Notes under the pieces: model-generated
Databases searched by the model: none
Told to the model about the DNA's origin: nothing
The model's input: the letters and a program-made list of their open reading frames with translations, nothing else
Assembly (NCBI GenBank): GCA_964431385.1
Contig: CAYSJM010000011.1
Coordinates: 5,449 to 69,448 of the forward strand
DNA length: 64,000 nucleotides
Reading direction: 5' to 3'
DNA from: UTCHB3 sp964431385
GTDB taxonomy: Bacteria; Bacteroidota; Ignavibacteria; Ignavibacteriales; Ignavibacteriaceae
Translations under genes and position numbers: made by a program
Part shown: piece after piece, positions 1-8,867 of the stretch
Numbering within the stretch: position 1 is the stretch's first letter
Layout of the letters: each line of letters opens with the position of its first letter

Positions 1-1048
1 AAAATGCATCAAATTCATCTCCAAATAACTCTTTCAGTTCCGGAAGTGTCCAAACATAAAATTTTCCTTCTTCTCCATCACTATCGGCATCTTCAGCACT
101 GAAGTAGCCACCGTCAGGTGAAGACAGCTCTCTCTTTAAATACCGGAATATACCATCGATTGTATCCGCATAAAATTTATCGCCTGTAATTTTGAGTGCC
201 TCAGCATAAGCCAAAATTAACATTGCCTGATCGTAGAGCATCTTTTCAAAGTGAGGCAGTCGCCACTCCTCATCGGTTGAATATCTGTGAAATCCGTCGC
301 CAAGATGATCATAGATACCTCCAAGTCGCATTGCAATAAGCGTCTTTTCAGCCATTTCCAATGATTTTGGGTCTCCCGAATTAACGAAGTAGTGGAGCAG
401 AAAAATCAGATTATGTGGCGAAGGGAACTTTGGTGAAGCACCAAAACCACCATTTACCGAATCAAATCGCTCATTAAATTGACTGAAAGCGGAATCAAAA
501 TCTTCATTCGATAAATCGGAAATTTCCCCACGAGCTGGTGTCTCATTCAAAGCGGCAGTTATCTGGTCCGCCGACGATTCTATCTCGGCTCTTCTATCCC
601 TCCATAATGTTGTTATTTTGGTAAGAAGATCAATCAAGCCCGTTTTGCCGTACCGGGATTCTTTTGGGAAGTATGTACCTGCGAAGAAGGGTTTTTTATC
701 CGGTTTCAGCACAACAGTGAGAGGCCATCCCCCACTTCCTGCGATCATTTGGCAGACTGCCATATATATGGAATCGATGTCGGGTCGCTCTTCCCTGTCA
801 ACTTTTATCGAGACAAAATTATCATTTAGCAATTTTGCCACCACTTCATCTTCGAATGATTCATGTTCCATCACATGGCACCAGTGGCAAGTGGAGTACC
901 CTATCGAAAGGAAAACAGGTTTATCCTCGTCTGCCGCCTTCTTGAACGCTTCGTTGCTCCAGGGATACCAATCCACGGGATTAAAGCGGTGTTGAAGAAG
1001 ATACGGACTCTTCTCGTTTGCCAATCGATTTGTTTTCTTTTCACTCAT
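1..1048 (-). CDS. Thioredoxin domain-containing protein, YyaL/DUF255 family (partial)
   Basis: The gene runs off the left edge, so only the N-terminal ~349 residues are visible. The start is the ATG at 1048 (protein begins MSEKKTNRLANEKSPYLLQ), with AAGAAGAG upstream as ribosome-binding site. An N-terminal thioredoxin-like domain carries the family signature STCHWCHVMEHESFED, a CxxC (CHWC), followed by REERPDID and GGWPLTVVL; the later part (GGIYDHLGDGFHRYS, LPHFEKMLYDQA) is the start of the (alpha/alpha)6 barrel typical of the YyaL/SSP411 (spermatogenesis-associated protein 20-like) family. Full-length members are about 650-700 residues. The biochemical role of the family is poorly defined (thioredoxin fold plus glycosidase-like barrel); I infer a cytosolic protein. 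Opposite-strand ORFs at 618-1171 are its shadows. Confidence 0.93.
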   Translation of the reverse strand, partial: MSEKKTNRLANEKSPYLLQHRFNPVDWYPWSNEAFKKAADEDKPVFLSIGYSTCHWCHVMEHESFEDEVVAKLLNDNFVSIKVDREERPDIDSIYMAVCQMIAGSGGWPLTVVLKPDKKPFFAGTYFPKESRYGKTGLIDLLTKITTLWRDRRAEIESSADQITAALNETPARGEISDLSNEDFDSAFSQFNERFDSVNGGFGASPKFPSPHNLIFLLHYFVNSGDPKSLEMAEKTLIAMRLGGIYDHLGDGFHRYSTDEEWRLPHFEKMLYDQAMLILAYAEALKITGDKFYADTIDGIFRYLKRELSSPDGGYFSAEDADSDGEEGKFYVWTLPELKELFGDEFDAF

Positions 1049-1102
1049 CAATTTCTCTTCTTGCTCTCAAGAATTAACTATTTACCAACTATAATTTTAC
1101 TA

Positions 1103-1870
1103 TCAATGACGGTTAGCCCACGCAAGCGGACCGTCAGATTTGATCAAATGTTTTATTTTCGAAAAAGGTAAATTTATCTCAGTCATTCCGAGGGCGTAAG
1201 GTCCCACTTCGTAGGGGTTAAACGAAAATGTGATGTTGTCGGAAGTGATTACAAAATTATCATTTAATTCAAATTTATCATTTTCGAACCAGTACCCATA
1301 ATCGGTCAGAGTCTGGTCAGCAGGAATTTCTCTTTCCAATCGCACAATTTTTTCAGCCATTTTGTTTAGTTCTGCTCTGGCTTTAGGAACAAATATATCA
1401 TCAAATGCTATCTCGGCTCCGGTTTTAGCTACAAAATTGATCCCGCCACAATAATAATTGGGATGTGCACCACCCAGAAATTCATCGTGAAAGAAGAGGA
1501 AACTAAGAACATCGTCGGAAATCAATTTGGGAGATATTTCCGTTGTGAAACTCCATGATCCGAAGAAAAAAGAGGAATCCTCGATCTCAGCCAACATTTG
1601 AACCATTTCATTAAATTGCACATCAAGATTTTCACCTTCTTTTTGTCCCATTATTAACATTGCGATAGATTGATTCATTTTATCTGCTATCGCCGAATTC
1701 CCTGCTATTCCTTTGAATTCAGGGTAAGTAATTTTGAACACAAAAAGCGAATCTTTATTCCCATTTTTGCCATTATAAATTTTTTCGTAGTTCTTCATTT
1801 CAAATGTAACCGGTTGTGCGATTACCATGAGTGATAAAAGGAGACTAAAGAAGAAAATTCGTACACTCAT
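1103..1870 (-). CDS. DUF3298-family secreted protein (RsiV-like C-terminal domain)
   Basis: A 255-residue exported protein. The N-terminus MSVRIFFFSLLLSLMVIAQP is a short signal peptide with cleavage expected near residue 19. The body resembles the DUF4163/DUF3298 arrangement: an N-terminal strand region with YPEFKG, then GGAHPNYYCGG (about residues 134-144) and a C-terminal segment with FSFNPYEVGPYALGMTEI, which is the DUF3298 hallmark. This domain occurs in periplasmic or surface proteins, including the extracytoplasmic part of the anti-sigma factor RsiV, but here no transmembrane or anti-sigma part is present. It is separated from the upstream YyaL-like gene by about 54 bp on the same strand and diverges from the gene at 1933. 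The function is unknown beyond an envelope location. Confidence 0.8.
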   Translation of the reverse strand: MSVRIFFFSLLLSLMVIAQPVTFEMKNYEKIYNGKNGNKDSLFVFKITYPEFKGIAGNSAIADKMNQSIAMLIMGQKEGENLDVQFNEMVQMLAEIEDSSFFFGSWSFTTEISPKLISDDVLSFLFFHDEFLGGAHPNYYCGGINFVAKTGAEIAFDDIFVPKARAELNKMAEKIVRLEREIPADQTLTDYGYWFENDKFELNDNFVITSDNITFSFNPYEVGPYALGMTEINLPFSKIKHLIKSDGPLAWANRH

Positions 1871-1932
1871 TTAAATACCTCAAAATTGTAGAAAATAAAA
1901 AGTTCTTAACCTGCGAAGAAAGATTAGAAAAG

Positions 1933-2397
1933 TTGTCTGTTCATAATATCAAACTAATTTTCGTATTGTTTTCAGTTTTGTTTTGTTCCGGATACTCTCA
2001 GGAAGAGCCGATCAAAGAAATTTGGAAAGAATTGTCGAAGAACAAATTTGCTGTTGTATTCTACGATTTATCTTCACTTGCTCTTGCAAAAACTGATTTT
2101 TTTGAACAACCAATTAAAACAGAATATAATTCAGAGCAAAGTTTGCCGGGCCTCTCCGCAAAATATTTTTCAGAAATAATTGTTTATATGATATCCCTCA
2201 AGGATGCAAAGTACCTGATCAAGAAAGCCTCGTATTATGACAGGAAAAAAAAGGAGATCAAGGTATTTGAATATCTAAATGACGGGAAGATTGACCCAAA
2301 GCAGATGATTCCTGTTACGAAGGGAAGCCCTGTTTATGAAGTGATCTTACTCCACAAATTGTTACACGGAAAAAAAGAGCCTAAAAGCGTGGAATAG
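1933..2397 (+). CDS. Hypothetical secreted protein
   Basis: A 154-residue protein I do not recognise. It begins at a TTG codon; no ATG is available before the signal peptide and the ribosome-binding site (GAAGAAAGATTAG) is weak, so the start is uncertain. Residues 1-22 (IKLIFVLFSVLFCSGYSQ) look like a signal peptide, and a cysteine at residue 18 makes a lipoprotein possible but without a good lipobox. The mature part is mixed charged/aromatic with a Lys-rich stretch (YYDRKKKEIKVFEY). It diverges from the DUF3298 gene and its last 17 bp overlap the convergent histidine kinase gene, with no terminator visible between them. Confidence 0.6.
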   Translation: MSVHNIKLIFVLFSVLFCSGYSQEEPIKEIWKELSKNKFAVVFYDLSSLALAKTDFFEQPIKTEYNSEQSLPGLSAKYFSEIIVYMISLKDAKYLIKKASYYDRKKKEIKVFEYLNDGKIDPKQMIPVTKGSPVYEVILLHKLLHGKKEPKSVE

Positions 2398-4363
2398 TGA
2401 AGCTAAATGTAGTTCCCTCACCCACATGGCTCTCAACTTCCAGTACCCCTCCGTGCCTCCGTACAAATTCATAACACAATAGAAGACCAAGTCCTGTCCC
2501 TTTTTCATTTTCTGTACCGGAAGTTGTAACTAACTCGTTGATTTTAAAGAGTTTAGCTACAGTTTCAGGAGGCATTCCCACACCGGAATCACTTACTGAA
2601 AAACGAATCATTTTGCCTTTATCTTCACTTGAGACAATAATGCTGCCACCTCTTGGGGTAAATTTGATGCTATTTGAGATGAGATTTCTGAAAATAGTTT
2701 GCAACATATCTTCATCTGCATTCACTTTTACCTCATCTTCGATATCGATGATCAATTCCAACCCTTTTTCAATTGTAAGAGGATTTAAGACTGAATTGAC
2801 TTTATAGAGGATGTGAGATATATCCACTTCGTCGGGGGCATAATTGATTCTGTTGGATTGAATTCGTGACCAATCCAAAAGATTATTTAGAAGTTCAAGA
2901 ATCGCTTTAGCCGAGGAATTTATCCTTCCCGCAAATTCACTTATTTCATCCAAGCTCAAATCTGCGATATCATTGAGCAAAAATTCCGAAAATCCAAGAA
3001 TTCCGGTGAACGGGCTTTTTAAATCGTGTGCAAGTATAGAAAAGAATCTGTCTTTGGCGTGATTGGACTCCAGTAATTTTTGTTCACTGCTCTTAAGTTC
3101 ATCTTCAATTTTTACCCGCTCAGTTATATCACTGAGGGCACCGTTTATCAATTTGACGCCATCTTTTTCAATGATACTGTTAATGGTGTAAAAGTGGAAG
3201 ATATTTCTGTTTTTATCGTATAAACGAACAGTAATCGGTCGCACATCACCCATTAACAGATCATGTGTATGCTGTTTAAACCTCAGAAGATCTTCTTCGT
3301 GCACAATATATGTCAGATTTTTACCGATCAACTCCTCAACAGTATAGCCAAATTTGGTAACAGCAGGACTGATATACTTTACATTTCCCTTGAGATCACA
3401 GGTATATATTATATCACTCAAATTTTCGATCAACGAGCGGTACTTTTCCTCGCTCTCGACAAGCACCTTCTCTTTTTTCTTCAATTCGATAGCCATTGCA
3501 ATCTGATTTGATACAAAATTTAGAGTATCAACATCAATCTGATCATATTTTCTTGTGCTGTCGTCATATCGCTGCACAACAATAACGCCAATTATTTTAC
3601 CTTCGCTGTTCCGCAACGGAACCCCCATCCACTCTTCGCAGTCGCCGCCATATAACTCGACTACTCCCAATCGCTCTAAATTAAGAAAGTCATGCCTTGC
3701 AAAAAGCACGGGCTCTCCTTTTTTGATAACATAACTTGTTAAAGTTTTTGAATCAATGGGTCGTTCGTGCAGAGAGACAGCAACATTTGGCGAATCAATT
3801 TCATCGATGAAATAAGGGAAAGAAATGGTCTGTTTTTCTTCATTTACCAAAGAGATGAAAAAATTCTTCGCCGGCATCAAATCGGCAACAATTTGATGTA
3901 CACTTTCAAAAAGGCGGGACGAATCTATCGAATTATTGGCAGCCTCTGATATTTGGTTGGTGGCAAGCCTGAGTTTTTCTTCTCTTTTGATCGCTGTCAT
4001 GTCTTTCAACATCACGAGGTCGTAATAGTTTCCCTCATAAAAGACAGGAACGGAAAAAATTTCAACAAATTTTTCTCTTCCGCTTCTGTCCTTAAATGCG
4101 AGTGAAATGCTGCCGGCTAAAAATTTAGATTTTATAGCTATGCAGCCATCATCAGAGTATTCTTCACCCATTAAAATCCTTGGTAACTCTTTTCCAATCA
4201 CTTCTTCTTTACCAAATCCGAGAAATTCAGCGGATGAAGTATTCGCCTCCTTAATCATGCAATTTTGGTGAAGATCAATAATCATCATTGGAGCGGGACT
4301 TTTATGAAACTTTTCATAAAAATTTCCTGCGTTACCGATTTTAATGTCCGAATGCTCGTTCAT
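2381..4363 (-). CDS. Cytosolic PAS-GAF-PAS hybrid sensor histidine kinase
   Basis: A 660-residue sensor kinase without any membrane segment. Order of domains: PAS about 13-125, GAF about 145-295, second PAS about 305-420 (SDIIYTCDLKGNVKYISPAV), HisKA about 435-500 with the phospho-accepting His446 in FFSILAHDLKSPF, then HATPase_c with N-box NLISNSIKFTP, G1 box DSGVGM and G2 box GTGLGL near the C-terminus. No receiver domain is attached and no response regulator is adjacent, so it is an orphan kinase. It starts 9 bp after typA on the same strand and is probably co-transcribed with ychF and typA. The ligand is unknown; PAS/GAF pairs in the cytosol usually sense redox, small molecules or cyclic nucleotides, which is not determinable here. 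Confidence 0.95.
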   Translation of the reverse strand: MNEHSDIKIGNAGNFYEKFHKSPAPMMIIDLHQNCMIKEANTSSAEFLGFGKEEVIGKELPRILMGEEYSDDGCIAIKSKFLAGSISLAFKDRSGREKFVEIFSVPVFYEGNYYDLVMLKDMTAIKREEKLRLATNQISEAANNSIDSSRLFESVHQIVADLMPAKNFFISLVNEEKQTISFPYFIDEIDSPNVAVSLHERPIDSKTLTSYVIKKGEPVLFARHDFLNLERLGVVELYGGDCEEWMGVPLRNSEGKIIGVIVVQRYDDSTRKYDQIDVDTLNFVSNQIAMAIELKKKEKVLVESEEKYRSLIENLSDIIYTCDLKGNVKYISPAVTKFGYTVEELIGKNLTYIVHEEDLLRFKQHTHDLLMGDVRPITVRLYDKNRNIFHFYTINSIIEKDGVKLINGALSDITERVKIEDELKSSEQKLLESNHAKDRFFSILAHDLKSPFTGILGFSEFLLNDIADLSLDEISEFAGRINSSAKAILELLNNLLDWSRIQSNRINYAPDEVDISHILYKVNSVLNPLTIEKGLELIIDIEDEVKVNADEDMLQTIFRNLISNSIKFTPRGGSIIVSSEDKGKMIRFSVSDSGVGMPPETVAKLFKINELVTTSGTENEKGTGLGLLLCYEFVRRHGGVLEVESHVGEGTTFSFTIPRF

Positions 4364-4372
4364 AATATTCTA

Positions 4373-6214
4373 TTAGTTGTTGTTTTCCTTGTCAAGTTGT
4401 CTTTGTGCAAGACGGGCATTTTTTCTATCCATCTCAGTGAGATATCTTTTCCGTATTCTAATGGAAGATGGAGTAATCTCAACAAATTCATCATCGGTTA
4501 TCCACTCAAGAGCCTGTTCTAAGGTAAGAATCCGTGCTGGTTCCAGACGAATTGCATCATCTGTTCCCGAAGCTCTAAAGTTCGTTAACTGTTTTGCTCT
4601 CACAACATTTACGGGCATATCCATTTCTCTGGAGTTTTCGCCTACAACCATTCCCTCGTAAACCTTTGTTCCCGGATCGAGGAAAAAGACGGAGCGTTCC
4701 TGCAATTTATTGATGGAATATGCAGTTGCCAATCCTGTCTCCATAGACACAAGTGCCCCTCTCGATCTGCTCTGAATATCACCTTTAAATGGTTCATAAG
4801 AGTGGAAGTTGTGATGAAGAATTCCCTCACCTTTTGTATCGGTCATAAATTCACTTCTATAACCAATCAATCCTCTTGATGGAATAAAGAATTCAAGTCT
4901 TGTATTTTCATTAAAAGGGATCATATTCTTCAACTCCCCTTTTCTTTTACCAAGTTTTTCAATCACAGTACCAACAAATGCTTCAGGTACATCGATGATT
5001 ACATGCTCTATTGGTTCACTAACCACATCAAGAATTTTTTTTAGAATCACTTCCGGTCTGCTCACCTGAATTTCATATCCTTCGCGTCTCATATTCTCAA
5101 TAAGTATCGAGAGGTGTAACTCGCCTCTGCCACTAACTTTAAATACATCGGGTGAATCAGTCATTTCCACACGAAGACCAACATTCGACTTCAATTCCCT
5201 GGAAAGTCTTTCACTTATGTTTCTGGTAGTCACATATTTCCCCTCTTGCCCGGCAAAAGGAGAATTGTTTACCATGAAGTTCATTGTGATTCGTGGTTCT
5301 TCAACCGCTAACGATTCAATCACCTCAGGTTTTGAAGGATGGCATAAAGTATCCCCGATATCCAGGTCTTCGAGACCGGCTATAGCAACAATATCACCCG
5401 CAAAAGCTGAGTCAACTTCTTTTCTTTTGATATTCTCAAATTCATAAAGTCTGGTAACTTTGGCATTCTGTTTGTCGCCATCCCTTGTGATATGAACAAT
5501 CTGATCACCAATTTTTACCTGTCCAAAGTGGATTTTTCCAATTCCTATCCTGCCAAGATAGTCATTATAATCGATCGCAGAAATCAGCATTCTAAATGGC
5601 TCTTCTCTAACTGCTTTTGGCACTGCAATTCTGCTAATGATCAAATCGAGCAAGGGCTCAAGTGTTTCAGAATTGTCTTCAAGATTTACTTTAGCTATCC
5701 CCTGCTTTGCGATTGCATAAACATAAGCAAAGTCGAGTTGTGCATCACTTGCACCCAGAGCCACAAAAAGGTCAAAAATCTCGTTAAGCACTTCATCAGG
5801 TCTGGCGTCTTTTCGGTCAATCTTGTTAATCACCACAACCGGTTTTAACCCAAGTTCGAGAGATTTTTTAAGCACAAATTTCGTTTGTGGAAGTGGTCCC
5901 TCGGCGGCATCCACGAGAAGCAAAACACCGTCAACCATTCTGAGTGTTCTCTCCACTTCACCACCAAAATCGGCGTGACCCGGAGTGTCAATAATATTAA
6001 TCTTACAGTCTTTATAATATACGCTTAAATTCTTTGCAAGAATAGTGATTCCTCTTTCTCTTTCGATATCGTTGGAATCCATTACTCTTCCCTGAACCTG
6101 CTGATTATCCCGGAAAGCTCCGGTCTGCTTCAGAATATGATCTACAAGTGTGGTCTTACCATGATCAACATGCGCTATAATTGCAATATTTCTAATCTTG
6201 TCTAATGCGAACAA
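4373..6214 (-). CDS. typA: Ribosome-associated translational GTPase TypA/BipA
   Basis: This 613-residue protein is a full-length TypA/BipA, an EF-G-like GTPase that binds the 70S ribosome and supports 50S assembly and stress adaptation. G1 is AHVDHGKTT (residues 14-22), switch I contains ERERGITI, G3 is DTPGHADFGGEV and G4 is NKID, all intact, including the catalytic His of DTPGH. The C-terminal TypA-specific domain ends in RKRYLTEMDRKNARLAQRQL. Translation appears to begin at TTG (6214), preceded by AGGAG at a 7-nt spacing; no ATG lies nearby. It follows ychF with a 16-bp gap and precedes the PAS-GAF kinase gene with a 9-bp gap, suggesting one operon with two translation-linked GTPases. Confidence 0.97.
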   Translation of the reverse strand: MFALDKIRNIAIIAHVDHGKTTLVDHILKQTGAFRDNQQVQGRVMDSNDIERERGITILAKNLSVYYKDCKINIIDTPGHADFGGEVERTLRMVDGVLLLVDAAEGPLPQTKFVLKKSLELGLKPVVVINKIDRKDARPDEVLNEIFDLFVALGASDAQLDFAYVYAIAKQGIAKVNLEDNSETLEPLLDLIISRIAVPKAVREEPFRMLISAIDYNDYLGRIGIGKIHFGQVKIGDQIVHITRDGDKQNAKVTRLYEFENIKRKEVDSAFAGDIVAIAGLEDLDIGDTLCHPSKPEVIESLAVEEPRITMNFMVNNSPFAGQEGKYVTTRNISERLSRELKSNVGLRVEMTDSPDVFKVSGRGELHLSILIENMRREGYEIQVSRPEVILKKILDVVSEPIEHVIIDVPEAFVGTVIEKLGKRKGELKNMIPFNENTRLEFFIPSRGLIGYRSEFMTDTKGEGILHHNFHSYEPFKGDIQSRSRGALVSMETGLATAYSINKLQERSVFFLDPGTKVYEGMVVGENSREMDMPVNVVRAKQLTNFRASGTDDAIRLEPARILTLEQALEWITDDEFVEITPSSIRIRKRYLTEMDRKNARLAQRQLDKENNN

Positions 6215-6230
6215 ATTTTTCTCCTGTTTG

Positions 6231-7295
6231 TTAACTGTGCCTGATATTTAATATATCACCGTCTTTCACTATGTACTCTTTCCCCTCAAGTCTCCATACT
6301 CCCGCTTCTTTACATTTTGGGAAAGATCCATGAGTTATATAGTCAGTATAGTGAACGACTTCGGCACGAATAAATTTATTAAAAAAGTCTGAATGGATAA
6401 CACCTGCAGATTGTTGAGCAGTGTAACCTTTCTTAATTGTCCAGGCTCTACATTCATCTTCACCTACAGTGAAAAATGATTGCAACCCGAGTAATTCATA
6501 GGATGTGCGAAGAATCCTTGTGAGAGCTGATTCGGTAATTCCCAAATCCTCTTTGAATGCTTCTGCTTCATCTTCACCAAGTTGTGAAAGTTCCATCTCG
6601 AATTGAGCGAAGAATGGTACCACATTGTGTTCGAATGAAGGATAGAGTTTTTTTACTTCATCAAGAAGTGCAGGTACCTTGTTTTTTGATTCGTCGGAAA
6701 AGTTAATTCCTATTATCATCGGTTTTAATGTCAAAAACTGAAATCCGCTCAACAATTTAAGATCGTTTTCTTCAATCTCAACTGATCTGAGTGGTCTTTC
6801 ATTTTCAAGATGATCCCTAAAAGACTCAAAAATACTCATTTCTTTCATGAGTTTGTCGGTCTTTGTCTTCATCAGTTCTTTTTTCAACTTCTCAATTCTG
6901 TTTTCAACCATAGCAAGGTCGGTCAGGAGAAATTCAGTTTCGAGAAAAGCTATATCCGCAATCGGATTGATCCTTCCCTCAGGGTGAGAGACAGAATCGT
7001 TCGGGAATTCTCTAACAACATGCAGGAGAAGATCATTATTTTTAACTTTGTTCAAAAAGTCTGAGGTAATCTTCATCTTGCCATCATCACCGACCTGGAG
7101 ACCGGGTATATCAACAACCTCAAGAGTCGCGTGCATTTCTTTTTTTGGATTAAATAACCCTGTCAGTTCATCAAGTCTGTCATCCGGTACTTTAACAACC
7201 GCACGATTCGATTCGATACCTGAAGAGCCTTCAGCAAGGGTTTTAAAGAGTGTCGTTTTACCTGAGTTTTGCAATCCGATCAAGCCAATTTGCAT
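6231..7295 (-). CDS. ychF: YchF/OLA1-family ATPase, divergent
   Basis: A 354-residue P-loop protein of the Obg-related YchF family, known to bind ribosomes and to prefer ATP. The N-terminal G domain has G1 as GLQNSGKTT (usual form GLPNVGKST) and a shortened switch region after VDIPGL, where the canonical GAxKGEGLGN segment is replaced by a shorter string. The region corresponding to the nucleotide-specificity motif reads GINFSDES rather than the usual NVxE form. The C-terminal TGS domain is well conserved (AWTIKKGYTAQQSAGVIHSD; FIRAEVVHYTDY; GKEYIVKDGDILNIRHS). It starts at ATG 7295 with AAGGAAAA upstream and leads the ychF-typA-kinase cluster. The divergent G domain makes a paralog of YchF an alternative to the orthologue. 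Confidence 0.88.
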   Translation of the reverse strand: MQIGLIGLQNSGKTTLFKTLAEGSSGIESNRAVVKVPDDRLDELTGLFNPKKEMHATLEVVDIPGLQVGDDGKMKITSDFLNKVKNNDLLLHVVREFPNDSVSHPEGRINPIADIAFLETEFLLTDLAMVENRIEKLKKELMKTKTDKLMKEMSIFESFRDHLENERPLRSVEIEENDLKLLSGFQFLTLKPMIIGINFSDESKNKVPALLDEVKKLYPSFEHNVVPFFAQFEMELSQLGEDEAEAFKEDLGITESALTRILRTSYELLGLQSFFTVGEDECRAWTIKKGYTAQQSAGVIHSDFFNKFIRAEVVHYTDYITHGSFPKCKEAGVWRLEGKEYIVKDGDILNIRHS

Positions 7296-7497
7296 CGTTC
7301 AATTTTTCCTTTTTTGTATTTTTTTTCTGGTAGTAAAGCCACGGAGTAGTAAATTGGGGGAATTTCTCAAAAACTTTGTCTTCCGAACTACAAATTTACG
7401 AAAAAAATATCCCTTATTGGTTAGAAAAATGCTTTAGGAATTCGAATTACTTTAGTATATTTCATTCATACATATGACAAAAAAAGAAGAGTAGCTT

Positions 7498-8736
7498 ATG
7501 ATTCCGGGAGCGTCAATTTTAAGAGACACTATCACCATGATTCTTGCTGGTGGTGTGGGTCAACGGTTGTTTCCACTTACAGCCTACAGAAGTAAACCCG
7601 CTGTTCCTTTCGGCGGTAAGTACAGAATTATCGATTTTGCACTTTCAAATTGTCTTAATTCAGGTTTGAGAAAAATCTACATTCTCGTCCAGTATAAGTC
7701 TGATTCACTTAATCAGCACATTTACGAGGCATGGAGTATATTTAATCCGGAATTAGGTGAATTTATCTATTCAGTTCCACCTCAAAAAAAGATGAGTAGC
7801 GACTGGTATCTCGGTACCGCAAACGCCATTTATCAGAATATGAACCTGTTCCAGGGCGACAAAAGAGGTAAATGGGTTCTCATCCTTAGTGGAGACCATA
7901 TTTACAAGATGGATTATTTGAAACAGCTCATCTATCATAACGATGTGAAGGCAGATTTATCCCTCTCGTGCATGCCGGTTCCAACAGAAGAAGCTGATAG
8001 ATTTGGAATCGTGGAAACTGATGAAAATTCAAAAGTGATGAACTTTATTGAAAAACCGGATAACCCACCGGAGATTCCGGGTAATCCCGGTTACTCGTAT
8101 GTCAATATGGGTATCTATGTTTTTAACGCAAAACTTCTAAGAGAAGTTCTTATCGAGATGGAATCAAAAAATCTTCCAAACAACGATTTTGGTCAAGATG
8201 TAATTCCATACATGATTCAACAAGGCCTTAATGTGGTTGCCTATCCTTTTGTTGATGAAAACAAAAAGAATAAACCATACTGGAAAGATATCGGAACGAT
8301 AGAGAGTTATTATGAGGCGAGCATGGATCTTATCAATGTTGTTCCTGAGTTCAACCTCTATGATATGGAGTGGCCACTCCGTACATATCAGTACCAGTTC
8401 CCCCCTGCAAAAACAGTTTCTCACTGGGGAGAAAGAATCGGGCGTACCCTCAACTCATTGATTTGCGATGGTACTATCGTTTCCGGAGGTCTCATTGAAA
8501 GATCAATTATCGGGGCAAATGTTCGTGTTAATTCATATTCGTATGTTACTGATTCAATGATCATGAATAATTGCAATATCGGAAGAAATGTAAAAATCAG
8601 AAGAGCGATTATTGATAAAAATGTCCATATACCCCCCGGAACCGAAATAGGGTTTGATCTTGAAAAAGACAAACAACGATTTACTGTTACAGAATCGGGA
8701 ATTGTAGTTATACCAAAGAACTTTGTCTTTGCTTAA
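7498..8736 (+). CDS. glgC: Glucose-1-phosphate adenylyltransferase (ADP-glucose pyrophosphorylase)
   Basis: Makes ADP-glucose from ATP and glucose 1-phosphate, the committed step of bacterial glycogen synthesis. The 412-residue protein has the nucleotidyltransferase motif ILAGGVGQRLFPLT (about residues 15-28), KPAVPFGGKYRIIDF, the conserved WYLGTANAIYQN and SGDHIYKMDY segments, WKDIGTIESYYEA and a C-terminal left-handed beta-helix with hexapeptide-type repeats (CNIGRNVKIRRAIIDKNVHI). Start ATG 7498 with GAAGAG upstream; a few residues precede the first strand. It is monocistronic as far as can be seen: divergent from ychF and followed by a strong terminator at 8751. No other glycogen gene lies in the window. 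A TATATTTC box at 7456 could be its promoter. Confidence 0.96.
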   Translation: MIPGASILRDTITMILAGGVGQRLFPLTAYRSKPAVPFGGKYRIIDFALSNCLNSGLRKIYILVQYKSDSLNQHIYEAWSIFNPELGEFIYSVPPQKKMSSDWYLGTANAIYQNMNLFQGDKRGKWVLILSGDHIYKMDYLKQLIYHNDVKADLSLSCMPVPTEEADRFGIVETDENSKVMNFIEKPDNPPEIPGNPGYSYVNMGIYVFNAKLLREVLIEMESKNLPNNDFGQDVIPYMIQQGLNVVAYPFVDENKKNKPYWKDIGTIESYYEASMDLINVVPEFNLYDMEWPLRTYQYQFPPAKTVSHWGERIGRTLNSLICDGTIVSGGLIERSIIGANVRVNSYSYVTDSMIMNNCNIGRNVKIRRAIIDKNVHIPPGTEIGFDLEKDKQRFTVTESGIVVIPKNFVFA

Positions 8737-8750
8737 TTATTAAATTGATC

Positions 8751-8786
8751 AAAAGGCTGTCTCAAAAAGGCAGCCTTTTCCTTTTT
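8751..8786 (+). terminator. Rho-independent terminator after glgC
   Basis: The arms AAAAGGCTG (8751-8759) and CAGCCTTTT (8771-8779) form a 9-bp stem with an 11-nt loop, followed by CTTTTT. It lies 14 bp past the glgC stop. The same AAGGCTG stem recurs in terminators at 22736 and 63543. Confidence 0.85.
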
Positions 8787-8833
8787 AGTCAATATTTACG
8801 CTTTTATTATTTTAAATCATACTGTAAATTTAT

Positions 8834-8841
8834 TATATTTG
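8834..8841 (+). promoter_or_regulatory. Possible uvrC promoter box (TAnnTTTG type)
   Basis: TATATTTG fits the -7 element TAnnTTTG described for the primary sigma factor of Bacteroidetes, and lies 27 bp before the uvrC start. I see no clear -33 TTTG at the expected spacing, so the call rests on one element. Confidence 0.3.
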
Positions 8842-8867
8842 CTTTCTTTTAATAATTATGCTTAAGA

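Noticed and set aside
618..1171. Plus-strand ORFs of 125 and 102 codons
   Set aside because: They lie opposite the well-conserved YyaL-type gene (and partly the DUF3298 gene) and encode no recognisable protein.
7417..7434. Sigma-54-like TTGGTTAGAAAAATGC before glgC
   Set aside because: GG and GC are 12 bp apart, but most other consensus bases differ; such pairs occur by chance in AT-rich DNA.
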